This document shows positions 50,242 through 57,990 of a stretch of DNA of 64,000 nucleotides, piece after piece. The notes beneath the pieces are model-generated. The model was not told where the DNA came from and did not search any database. It saw only the letters and a list, made by a program, of their open reading frames with translations. Source of the DNA: Streptomyces sp. A012304 (GTDB lineage: Bacteria; Actinomycetota; Actinomycetes; Streptomycetales; Streptomycetaceae); NCBI RefSeq assembly GCF_026008495.1, contig NZ_BQUN01000068.1:66703-130702 (forward strand), read 5' to 3'. The translations under genes were made by a program, and so were the position numbers. Every line of letters begins with the position of its first letter. Position 1 is the stretch's first letter.

Positions 50242-51294
50242 TCAAGGGCGGGTCGCGCCGTAGTAGTCGCGTTCGGGCATCGCGGAGGTGAGGGGGACGA
50301 TCTCGACGTTCTTGCCGGTGCGTGGGGCGTGGATGACGTTGCCGTCGCCTGCGTACATGGCGACGTGGTGGATGGCGCCGGAGCCGCTCTTGGACCAGAA
50401 CAGCAGGTCGCCGACCTTGAGGTTGTTGCGGGAGACGGGGCGGTCGGAGGTGGCGCCGTACTGGGCGGCGGCGGTCCTGGGCAGGTGAGTGGAGGGCCAG
50501 TAGGAGTACTGGACGAGCGACGAACAGTCAAAGCCGACCGTGGACGAGGCGGAGCACTTGCCGCCGAGGTAGCCGTTGGTGCCGTCGCAGAAGCCGGTGG
50601 AGGGGCCGTTGGGGCCGCCGCCGCCCCAGGCGTAGGGGGTGCCGAGGCGGGTGGCGGCCCGGCGGACGGCGTCGGCGCCGTCGCCGGAGCCGGACACCTC
50701 GTACAGCCCCGGACCTAGGAAGCGCGGCATCGTCGCCAGGATGATCTTGACGTAGTTCTGGGTTTCCGTGATGGCAGGGACGCCTCGGGCGTTCTGCACG
50801 GCGCCCCAGCCCGCGTTGTAGCCGGCCAGGGCCAGTGCCCGCACGTCACCGCCGTATCCGGACTTCTTCGCCTGCTTGAGCAGGGAGCACATCATGCGGC
50901 CTTGGGCGGTGACGGCGTCGCCGATGTCCCAGGGGGAGGCGACGCCGTTGCCGTCGGCGTCGCGGCCCCAGGTGGCCCAGGTGCCCGGCATGAACTGCGC
51001 CGGGCCCTCGGCGCCGGCGTGGGAGGTGGCCTGCTCGCGGTTGGTCTGGAACTTGCTCTCCTGGTAGAGCTGCGCGGCCATCAGTGCCGGGGTCAGCTCC
51101 GGTTCGGCGCATTCCTCGGCGGCCTTGAGGATCCACCGCCGGAACTCGCCGGGCACGCCGCGCAGCCCGCCTCCGCCGTCCGCGCTCTCGGTCGCTTCCG
51201 CGTTGCCGTCGACGAGTACCGCGGCCACGAGGCCGGTGACGGACAGCACGCAGAAGCCGATGACCGCGGCGGCGGCCCTTACGATCCCCTTCAC
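50242..51294 (-). CDS. Bifunctional peptidoglycan hydrolase: lytic transglycosylase plus NlpC/P60
   Basis: 350 residues. A membrane anchor (about 5-28) is followed by an SLT lytic transglycosylase domain (about 50-190) with catalytic Glu79 in AQLYQESKF, then GAEGPAQFMPGTWATWG and ALAGYNAGWGAV, and an NlpC/P60 peptidase domain (about 205-350) with Cys257 in VGFDCSSLVQYSYW and His310 in AIHHVAMYAGDGN. This is the CwlT-like layout used by conjugative elements to open the cell wall for the transfer apparatus. The GTG at 51294 overlaps the stop of the helix-turn-helix gene, so they are coupled. It diverges from the T4SS operon. Confidence 0.92.
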   Translation of the reverse strand: MKGIVRAAAAVIGFCVLSVTGLVAAVLVDGNAEATESADGGGGLRGVPGEFRRWILKAAEECAEPELTPALMAAQLYQESKFQTNREQATSHAGAEGPAQFMPGTWATWGRDADGNGVASPWDIGDAVTAQGRMMCSLLKQAKKSGYGGDVRALALAGYNAGWGAVQNARGVPAITETQNYVKIILATMPRFLGPGLYEVSGSGDGADAVRRAATRLGTPYAWGGGGPNGPSTGFCDGTNGYLGGKCSASSTVGFDCSSLVQYSYWPSTHLPRTAAAQYGATSDRPVSRNNLKVGDLLFWSKSGSGAIHHVAMYAGDGNVIHAPRTGKNVEIVPLTSAMPERDYYGATRP

Positions 51295-51809
51295 GGCTTC
51301 GTCCCCCGGGCCGCGCGCCGGCGTGTGCGGTCGGCGACCTTCTGGCGGACAAGGTTGCGGGCTGCCGCGTAGGCCCGGCGCCACTGCGCTGGCGTCAGCT
51401 CGTAGGCATCAGCCCATGAAACCAGGACGCGCACCCCGGAAACGCCGCGCTCGACCTGGAAGACTTTCTGCCGGAGGACGCAGATCCGGGCCGCCATCTC
51501 CTCCTGCGGGAGCCCCAGCCGCGCGCGTGCGTCGCGCAAGGTCAGGTTCTGGTCGTTGGTGAAAAGTTCGCCTAAGGGAACCCCGAGCGCGCGGGCGGGG
51601 GCGCGCACGACGCGGGGATGTGGCTGGTGAAAGCCCTTCTCGGCCGACCGGACGGTGTCGGCGCTGACGCCTGCGGCGACCGTCAGGTCTTCGGCACCGA
51701 TACCGGCTTCCAGACGCAGAGCCCGCGCCCGCGCACCGCCGAATTCCCCCACGAATCCCGTGACCTCCCCCGACTCGGATACCGCTACGCAACGTCGTCG
51801 ACGAGTCAC
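51291..51809 (-). CDS. Helix-turn-helix regulator coupled to the peptidoglycan hydrolase
   Basis: 172 residues with two Cro/XRE-like units: GGARARALRLEAGIGAEDLT ... AAGVSADTVRSAEKGFHQPH (about 25-90) and NLTLRDARARLGLPQEEMAA ... RQKVFQVERGVSGVRV (about 92-150). The C-terminus is basic (RTRRRAARGTKP). The start is the GTG at 51809; the frame is open further up, but that covers the divergent promoter and the first 57 residues would be Arg/Pro-rich. As a GTGA-coupled partner of a lytic enzyme and divergent from the secretion operon it is a good candidate for the operon's regulator. Confidence 0.78.
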   Translation of the reverse strand: MTRRRRCVAVSESGEVTGFVGEFGGARARALRLEAGIGAEDLTVAAGVSADTVRSAEKGFHQPHPRVVRAPARALGVPLGELFTNDQNLTLRDARARLGLPQEEMAARICVLRQKVFQVERGVSGVRVLVSWADAYELTPAQWRRAYAAARNLVRQKVADRTRRRAARGTKP

Positions 51810-51811
51810 GC

Positions 51812-51827
51812 TAGCCTCTGTAGCCTC
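51812..51827. promoter_or_regulatory. Direct repeats TAGCCTC in the divergent promoter
   Basis: TAGCCTC occurs at 51812-51818 and 51821-51827, nine bases apart, just upstream of the regulator start and 53 bases before the T4SS operon start. It could be the operator of the helix-turn-helix protein. Confidence 0.35.
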
Positions 51828-51879
51828 AGAAGCCCAAGATCCAGTGGGCAAACGCAAACGTGCAGGGGGGAGTTGCGGC

Positions 51880-52356
51880 GTGTCCACCCATCCGGTGACC
51901 CCAACGGCAGGGAACACCGCTCCCGTTGCGCTGCGGTTTGCGCTGATTCCCGTGCATGGGTACGGCCTTGAGGGTGCCACCGTAGCCCGGATGCTCGACC
52001 CTCAGGGAAGCGGGCAGGCCCGTCTGCTGCACCCCGGCGAAGCCGTTCCGTACGGGGCGCGGCCGGTGCTGCTGGCGGAGACCACCGTGTACAGCGCGAC
52101 GTGCGTGGAGCACATGATCCGCGGCTGGAGCACCGGATTGCCGCGCCCCTGGCTGGTGTTGATCTCCGACGCGCCGGCGCGTCCTGCACCGGCCGCGCGC
52201 TATCTCTTCCGGGCGCTGGGCTCCCGCCTGGCGGGCACCGCGACCGTGCCGTACCTGCCGGTGCTGCGCTCGGTGGAGTCGGCCGACGAGGCGCTGCAAG
52301 ACAAAGACGTGAAGGCCGCTGCCGAGAGGCTTCGGCGGCAGATGGAAGGACGATGA
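51880..52356 (+). CDS. DUF6668-like protein, first gene of the T4SS operon
   Basis: 158 residues. VALRFALIPVHGYGLEGATV ... ARMLD occupies the place of the P-loop-like start of DUF6668 proteins, but the glycine loop is GYGLEGATV, not a Walker A. The sequence continues VYSATCVEHMIRGWSTGLPR, PWLVLISDAPARPAPAARYL and YLPVLRSVESADEALQDKDV. DUF6668 genes regularly open actinobacterial conjugation operons. The GTG start at 51880 follows AGGGGGGAG. The stop overlaps the next start as ATGA. Function unknown. Confidence 0.68.
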   Translation: MSTHPVTPTAGNTAPVALRFALIPVHGYGLEGATVARMLDPQGSGQARLLHPGEAVPYGARPVLLAETTVYSATCVEHMIRGWSTGLPRPWLVLISDAPARPAPAARYLFRALGSRLAGTATVPYLPVLRSVESADEALQDKDVKAAAERLRRQMEGR

Positions 52357-52652
52357 CCATGCAGGCAGTCATGGACATGATCACTTTCGCTGAGGGTGAG
52401 CTGATTCCAGGCACCAAGCCGACGCAGATCCCGGGCCTGAGCACCCCCGTCGGCACGATGTTCAACTACGGGCTGTGGCTGCTGATGCTGGCGGGCGCCG
52501 GCGGTACCGGCTTCGGCGTCTACAAGCTCGCCGTGTCCGACAAGTCGCGGAACGGTGGCGGCAGTGAGCCGTTCAAGTGGATGGGCGCAGGCGTTGCCTC
52601 GATCCTTTTGTCCGGGTCCCTGATCACGATCCTCAACTCCATCGCGAAGTAG
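52353..52652 (+). CDS. Small integral membrane protein (VirB2/TrbC-like position)
   Basis: 99 residues. Two membrane helices, YGLWLLMLAGAGGTGFGVYK and WMGAGVASILLSGSLITILN, with a short cytoplasmic loop between (LAVSDKSRNGGGSEPF). The N-terminus MTMQAVMDMITFAEGELIPG is amphipathic. Size, topology and operon position match the pilin-like subunit of type IV secretion systems, but Gram-positive relatives may have another role. ATGA overlap with the upstream gene. Confidence 0.72.
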   Translation: MTMQAVMDMITFAEGELIPGTKPTQIPGLSTPVGTMFNYGLWLLMLAGAGGTGFGVYKLAVSDKSRNGGGSEPFKWMGAGVASILLSGSLITILNSIAK

Positions 52653-52660
52653 GCGGCACC

Positions 52661-53461
52661 GTGTCACGAACGAGGGGGCCCTGGAACAGCAAGGGTGTGT
52701 GGCTGGCGGGCGGTGCCCTCGCGGCGGTGCTGGCGCTGACCGGGTACGCGGTGCTCAGCGGTGACGGCGGCGGATCGGACACAGCGGGCAACGGAGGTGC
52801 GACGCCGAGCACGTCGAGCTCTGCCACGGCCAGTCCGGCTCCGGCCTACACCCAGCCGGAGGACTGGACGGAGCCGGAGCGGTGGGCGGCGCTTCCTCGA
52901 GGCAGCCGCACCGACAAGTACGGCAGCCAGGTCGGTTTCCCGCACACCACCGAGGGAGCGGTGGGGATGATGGTGACCTCCACCACCGGCAGCGTCGAGC
53001 CGGGCAAGAGTGCTCTCGACGGGCAGATGCGTGTCTACCGCTCGTACATCCGGCCCGGTGATCACAGCGACGAAGCTGCTGATCAGATCGAGCAGAGTGC
53101 CAGGGAGACCGACAGGAGTCTGCATCAGCAGATGGGGGTGCTCGAGGACAGCGAGCTGCCGCCCGGCTCGTACGTGCGCACCACGGTGATCGGTTACAAG
53201 GTCATTCAGGTGTCTGACGACGAGGTTGGTTCCTGGCTGCTGGCGAAGGTCGTGACGAAGAAGGGTGAGCTGGAGAAGGAGACCAGCGAGTACATCCGCC
53301 TGGTTATGGGCGCCGTGTGGGAGTCCGGAGACTGGAAGCTTTCAGGGCAGGCGAGCGCGCGCGCCTCGCAGCAGGGTGGTTCGGACAAGCCAGGGATGGC
53401 CACTCCGGGTGACGCGAAGTTCAACGAGATCGGGTGGACCGCCATCCGTGAAGCGTCGTGA
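52661..53461 (+). CDS. Single-pass membrane protein of the T4SS operon (VirB8-like position)
   Basis: 266 residues. A basic start (VSRTRGPWNSKG) and one helix (VWLAGGALAAVLALTGYAVL) are followed by a Ser/Thr-rich linker and a soluble outside domain with TTEGAVGMMVTSTTGSVEPG, RVYRSYIRPGDHSDEAADQI, VLEDSELPPGSYVRTTVIGY and EYIRLVMGAVWESGDWKLSG. The end resembles NTF2/VirB8-like domains that bridge channel subunits; that is inference from topology and position. The GTG at 52661 is eight bases after the previous stop; the end overlaps the next start as GTGA. Confidence 0.75.
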   Translation: MSRTRGPWNSKGVWLAGGALAAVLALTGYAVLSGDGGGSDTAGNGGATPSTSSSATASPAPAYTQPEDWTEPERWAALPRGSRTDKYGSQVGFPHTTEGAVGMMVTSTTGSVEPGKSALDGQMRVYRSYIRPGDHSDEAADQIEQSARETDRSLHQQMGVLEDSELPPGSYVRTTVIGYKVIQVSDDEVGSWLLAKVVTKKGELEKETSEYIRLVMGAVWESGDWKLSGQASARASQQGGSDKPGMATPGDAKFNEIGWTAIREAS

Positions 53462-54945
53462 GGCGTCTGGCTGCGGTGCTGCTCGCCCTGGTGGCCGTGC
53501 TCATGGTGGCGGTGGCCGGGAGCGAGCTGGCGGTCGCCGACGATGGACCGATCAGCAGCGGCATCAGCGGCGCGTGCAAGGTCACCCAAACGACCTCCCC
53601 GATCGGGATCGTCACCAACATCGTCACGTCGGGCGCGGGCTACGACCTGTGCGACAAGGTCGGCGACAGCGTCGAGAGCAAGGTCAAGGAGGAGTGGAGC
53701 AACGTCTGGGACTCCGTCCTCGGTGACGTGGTCAAGTCGGCCGCTGATGTCACGAAGTGGATCATCAAGAAGGTCCTGACGGTCGCCCTGCTCGGCCCGA
53801 GTCTGGACCTGGAGGCCACCGGCCTGTTCGGTAAGGACGCCACCTTGGCGGGGATGATGACCTGGCTGGGGTTGGTCATCGCCACTGCGGGCGCGATGTG
53901 GCAGGTCGGGAAGATGGCCATCACCGGCCAGGCCAAGCACGTCGGCCGGGCGATGTTGGGCTGGATGGAGAGCACCGTCCTCTCCGCCCTCGGCGTCGGC
54001 CTGGTCGCGCTGTTGCTGATCGCCGGGGACGCCCTGACCGCCGGGCTGGTCAACGCCACCTTCGAGGACGACGGCAAGGCCTACGAGACGATCGTGGCGG
54101 TCATGGTGCCCGCCGCGATCAAGAATCCGGTCACCATGCTGTGCGTGGTCCTGGTGCTGCTGCTGGTCGGCTTCATCCAACTGATCCTGGTCTTCCTGCG
54201 GCAGTCTGCGATCCCGATCCAGTGCCTGCTGCTGCCGGTGGCCGCTGGGGGCCGGGTCGGCGGGGACGCCACCCGGCAGTGGGCGCCCCGCCTGATCACC
54301 TCGATCCTCGTGGTGATCGCCTACAAGCCGATCCTCGCGGTGATCATCTGTGTCGGGTTCGCCGAGTTCGGCACCGCCACCACACTCGCGGAGTGGCTGC
54401 GCGGCTGCGCCACGCTCATTCTGGCGATCCTCGCGCCCGGCCCACTCACGCGGATCTTCGCGCCGTTCGGTGAGGCCGTCGGGGCGGGCATGGCGGCCGG
54501 AGGCATCGGCGGAGCACTCGGCAGCGCCGCGGGGTACTTCACCGGCCGCCAAGGCAAGGACGGTGACGCCGACGGCGGGGCGCGGCCCACCAACGCGGTG
54601 GAGCACGCCGCCTACGTCGAGCAGAACATGGGCCGTCAGGGCCGTGGCGGCGAAGGCGGCGGCGAGGCGGGGCGGGATGCCCAGGCTCAGGCCCAGCGCA
54701 ACGAGGCCGGACGGGTGCCCGGTCAGGGCGGTGCTCCCTCGGAGGGCGCGCCGACGGGCGTCGGAGGCGGTGTCTCCGGCGGTGCGCCCGGTGGACAGAC
54801 GGGCGGAGCACCCGGCGGCATGGCGGGCAAAGGGGCCAGCACGGCGGCCGGCGGCGCCGCTATCGGGATCCAGTTTCTGGACGGGGTCAACAACACCATG
54901 CAGAGCGCGAGCGGGCAGATCGGAAACGGGGGCAACTCGCAGTGA
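53458..54945 (+). CDS. Polytopic channel protein, VirB6/TrbL-like
   Basis: 495 residues. Signal-like N-terminus (MRRLAAVLLALVAVLMVAVA), an outside segment with paired Cys (SGACKVT, YDLCDKVG), then six or seven membrane helices: TWLGLVIATAGAMWQVGKMA, TVLSALGVGLVALLLIAGDA, TMLCVVLVLLLVGFIQLILV, SILVVIAYKPILAVIICVGF and TLILAILAPGPLTRIFAPF. The Gln/Gly-rich C-terminal 130 residues (GRQGRGGEGGGEAGRDAQAQ and so on) are disordered and inside. This layout is typical of the VirB6-like inner-membrane pore of actinobacterial T4SS. It is GTGA-coupled on both sides. Confidence 0.85.
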   Translation: MRRLAAVLLALVAVLMVAVAGSELAVADDGPISSGISGACKVTQTTSPIGIVTNIVTSGAGYDLCDKVGDSVESKVKEEWSNVWDSVLGDVVKSAADVTKWIIKKVLTVALLGPSLDLEATGLFGKDATLAGMMTWLGLVIATAGAMWQVGKMAITGQAKHVGRAMLGWMESTVLSALGVGLVALLLIAGDALTAGLVNATFEDDGKAYETIVAVMVPAAIKNPVTMLCVVLVLLLVGFIQLILVFLRQSAIPIQCLLLPVAAGGRVGGDATRQWAPRLITSILVVIAYKPILAVIICVGFAEFGTATTLAEWLRGCATLILAILAPGPLTRIFAPFGEAVGAGMAAGGIGGALGSAAGYFTGRQGKDGDADGGARPTNAVEHAAYVEQNMGRQGRGGEGGGEAGRDAQAQAQRNEAGRVPGQGGAPSEGAPTGVGGGVSGGAPGGQTGGAPGGMAGKGASTAAGGAAIGIQFLDGVNNTMQSASGQIGNGGNSQ

Positions 54946-56393
54946 GCACACACGAGGTGCCGAGGGCCTTGACGGTCGACGGTTTCAGGACCCGGCAGAG
55001 CTTCGGGTTCGGAGGGTTGTCGAAGACGGCCACGATGGTTGCGGCCGGGGTCCTGGTCGCCGAGGGCATCATCGGCTCGCAGGCACCGGCCACGCTCTTC
55101 ATCACCCTCCCCATCACCTTCGTCGGTCTGGTCCTGGCGGCCGCCCGCCGGCACGGTATGTCCGCGCTGGCCTACTACTGGGCGCGCCTGTCGTGGAAGC
55201 GGGCGACCCGTGCCGACGTCACCTCCTACCGGAGGGTGCTGCTGCCCCACCCTTACGCCCTGGATCTGCCGGGGGTTGGCGCCTCGTCCACTCTCATCAA
55301 GGCCTACGACCCGGCCACCGGCAAACATGTCGGTGTCGTCCACGACCGCGCCTCCGGCCGGATGACCGTCACGACGCTGCTCGCGCCGGGCGGCAGCCTG
55401 ATGGCGCAGACGGGCACCGTGCAGAGCAGTCTGCGGACCTGGTCGAGCGTGTTGGACGCGATGTCGACCGACGACCAGGTCCGGGGCGCGAGCGTCACCA
55501 TCCAGATCACCCCGGGAGCTGGTGATGCGCTGGGCGACGACGTGAAGGCCCGCAAGGACCCGCACGCCCCGCAGCTGGCCCGGCAGATCATCGACGAACT
55601 CGTTCGTACCACCCCGCACGCCACCGCGAGCGTCGCGCCGTGGATGAGCGTCACCGTCGACCCCACGGCGTCCGCCAACGCCCCGACCGAGCTGGCCGAC
55701 CAGGTCGCGGAGGCCCTGCGGGTCGTGGACGGGCTGGATCTGTCCGGCACCGGCACGGACATCGAGCGCCGCGCCACCGACGTAGACCTGCGTCGCCTGG
55801 TGCGTTCCGCCTACGACCCGGACGTCTTCAACGCCCGTGACAAGGAGTTCGAGGAGCTGTCGTGGCCGGAGTGCGGGCCGCAGGCCGCTGACGACGGGTG
55901 GGAGGAGTACGCTCACGACGGCGGGGTGTCCGTCTCCTGGGTGCTGCGGGAGATGCCCCGTCGCCCCATCGCCTACAGTGTGCTGCTGCCCCTGCTGGCC
56001 CCGGGCCGCTTCCAGCGGCGCATCACCCTGGCCTACCGGGTGCTCGACCCGTACGAGGGCGAGGCGGTGCTGGAGCGGGAGATCAGCCACGCCTACAACC
56101 GGGCGCAGGCGACCGCCGAAGTCAAGGGCAGGGCGAAGTGGTCGCAGAAGGCCGACGCCCAGCGCGCGGAGCAGGCCGCCGCCCAGGTCGCCGGCGGCTC
56201 CCAGGTCGTCGACTGGACGCTCATGGTGACCGTGACCGCCCGCAGTACCGCCGACCTGCCCGCCGCCCGTCAGGAGCTCGAGCGCGCGGTCAAGGCCACC
56301 AGGGGCATCCGCATGCGTCCCGCCTACGGCGCCCAGGCCGCTGTCTTCGCGGCCGGATTGCCCATCGGCTACAACCCGCTCGTGAAGGACTGA
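54942..56393 (+). CDS. SCO6880 family protein (T4SS-associated)
   Basis: 483 residues. The N-terminus has two membrane helices (TATMVAAGVLVAEGIIGSQA, ATLFITLPITFVGLVLAAAR) and then the family's soluble domain with SYRRVLLPHPYALDLPGVGA, GRMTVTTLLAPGGSLMAQTG, VQSSLRTWSSVLDAMSTDDQ, VSWVLREMPRRPIAYSVLLP and RAQATAEVKGRAKWSQKADA. SCO6880 proteins always sit between the VirB6- and VirB4-like genes and resemble the N-terminal, ATPase-lacking part of VirB4 and PrgI/VirB3-type membrane pieces. The GTG start overlaps the previous stop. Confidence 0.9.
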   Translation: MSTHEVPRALTVDGFRTRQSFGFGGLSKTATMVAAGVLVAEGIIGSQAPATLFITLPITFVGLVLAAARRHGMSALAYYWARLSWKRATRADVTSYRRVLLPHPYALDLPGVGASSTLIKAYDPATGKHVGVVHDRASGRMTVTTLLAPGGSLMAQTGTVQSSLRTWSSVLDAMSTDDQVRGASVTIQITPGAGDALGDDVKARKDPHAPQLARQIIDELVRTTPHATASVAPWMSVTVDPTASANAPTELADQVAEALRVVDGLDLSGTGTDIERRATDVDLRRLVRSAYDPDVFNARDKEFEELSWPECGPQAADDGWEEYAHDGGVSVSWVLREMPRRPIAYSVLLPLLAPGRFQRRITLAYRVLDPYEGEAVLEREISHAYNRAQATAEVKGRAKWSQKADAQRAEQAAAQVAGGSQVVDWTLMVTVTARSTADLPAARQELERAVKATRGIRMRPAYGAQAAVFAAGLPIGYNPLVKD

Positions 56394-56397
56394 GTTC

Positions 56398-57990
56398 ATG
56401 GCACGCAAGCCCCGCCCACCGGCCGTGACCACTCCCCGCCGGGTGACACGGCCGGCTGAGCAGGCGCCGAATCGTGAGGAACGCCGGGCGCAGAAGAAGC
56501 TGCGCGACCGGTTCGCGCCGCGCCTGGGGTGGGGCGGCCGGTTCGGTGGCCGTGCGGCCGTGGAGGACGCCGGCACCGTCTACACCGGCCCTACCTCGCA
56601 GGCGGCCGGGATCTATCCCTTCCTGCTCGGCTCAGGTCTGCCGCCGCGCGGCGTGCCGGTCGGCCGCGACGTCCTGACCGGCGAGCTGGTGTGTGTGGAC
56701 CCCTCCGGCTGGACGGGCCGCCTGACCACCAACCCCGGCGTATGGGTGATGTCGCAGCCCGGCGCGGGCAAGTCCGCGCTGGTCAAGCGGTTGTGCCTGG
56801 TCTACTCCGCCTACGGGCACATGGTCGTGGTCCCCGGTGACGTCAAGGGCGAGTACACCCAGCTCATCTCCGAACTCGGCGGCTCCGTCGTCCGTATCGG
56901 CGACGGCATCGGCCGTATCAACCCGCTCGACTCCGGACCACTCAAGGGACGGGTGCAGTCCCTGCCCGCCGACCGGCGCGAGGCCCTGCTGGACGTGCTC
57001 AACGGCCGCAGACTCGAGACTCTGGTCGCCTTGCTGTCCACCAAGCACGGGCTGGGCCGCAGCCCCGACGAGATCGAGCGCTCGGCGCTGGACACGGCCG
57101 TCCAGGTCGCCTCCGCCGCCCAGGCCTCCGGCAGCGACCCGATCGTCGCGGACGTCACCGCCGTCCTGCGGGCCGCGCCCGAACAGCTGCGCAACAAGCT
57201 CGCCGCCCAGGGTGAGACCTACCAGAACCTCACCCGCTCCGTCGTCGCCGGACTCGACAACCTGATCGGCGGCCCGCTCAAGGGCCTTTTCGACGGCGCG
57301 ACCACCACTCCGCTGGACATCAACGCCCCCGCCGTCTCCGTCGACATCTCCGCCCTGCGGGCCCGCGGCAACGACGTCGTCACCGCCGGCATGATCGCCA
57401 CCTGGGCCTACGCCTACTCCAGCATCGACTCCGCCCGCAGCATCGGCCTGCTCGACCGCAAGCTGGTGCTGCCCATGGACGAGATGTGGCGGGCCCTGCG
57501 TTCCGGCCCGGGCCTGGTCGACGCGATGGACGCCATCTCCCGCCTCAACCGCACCACCGACGACGTCACCATCTACGTCACCCACTCACTGCTCGACGTC
57601 GAGGCGCTGCCGACCGAGATGGACCGGGCCAAGGCGCGCGGCCTGATGGACCGCTGCGACACCTGGGTACTGGGCGCCTCCACGACCGAGGAACTCGGAC
57701 GCGTCACGGGCAAACGCATGCTCACCGAGCAGGAGGTCATGATGGTCAGCTCCTGGGCGTCCGCGACATCGACCGGCCTGGACATCGACCCCACCGCCTA
57801 CGACGACGATGGCAACCCGCCCGCTGAGGAGGAGACGGTGCGTCACCCCGGCCGCGGCAAGTACCTGATCAAGCTCGGCACCCGGCCGGGCATCGCAGCC
57901 GCGCTCGAACTCACCGCCACCGAGCAGCGGCTGTACCGCACGGACACCAACAGACGCAGGGTGACGACCACCGGGATGGCAGAGCGATGA
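56398..57990 (+). CDS. VirB4/TraC-like T4SS ATPase
   Basis: 530 residues, an AAA+/RecA-type motor that energises the channel. Walker A is SQPGAGKSALVKRL (119-132), Walker B is LVLPMDEMWRAL (Asp361, Glu362), and VTIYVTHSLLDVEALPTEMD plus WVLGASTTEELGRVTGKRML follow. The basic, helical N-terminus (NREERRAQKKLRDRFAP) may touch the membrane partner, the SCO6880 protein upstream, which supplies the N-terminal half missing from this short VirB4. ATGA overlap with the next gene. Family assignment firm. Confidence 0.92.
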   Translation: MARKPRPPAVTTPRRVTRPAEQAPNREERRAQKKLRDRFAPRLGWGGRFGGRAAVEDAGTVYTGPTSQAAGIYPFLLGSGLPPRGVPVGRDVLTGELVCVDPSGWTGRLTTNPGVWVMSQPGAGKSALVKRLCLVYSAYGHMVVVPGDVKGEYTQLISELGGSVVRIGDGIGRINPLDSGPLKGRVQSLPADRREALLDVLNGRRLETLVALLSTKHGLGRSPDEIERSALDTAVQVASAAQASGSDPIVADVTAVLRAAPEQLRNKLAAQGETYQNLTRSVVAGLDNLIGGPLKGLFDGATTTPLDINAPAVSVDISALRARGNDVVTAGMIATWAYAYSSIDSARSIGLLDRKLVLPMDEMWRALRSGPGLVDAMDAISRLNRTTDDVTIYVTHSLLDVEALPTEMDRAKARGLMDRCDTWVLGASTTEELGRVTGKRMLTEQEVMMVSSWASATSTGLDIDPTAYDDDGNPPAEEETVRHPGRGKYLIKLGTRPGIAAALELTATEQRLYRTDTNRRRVTTTGMAER

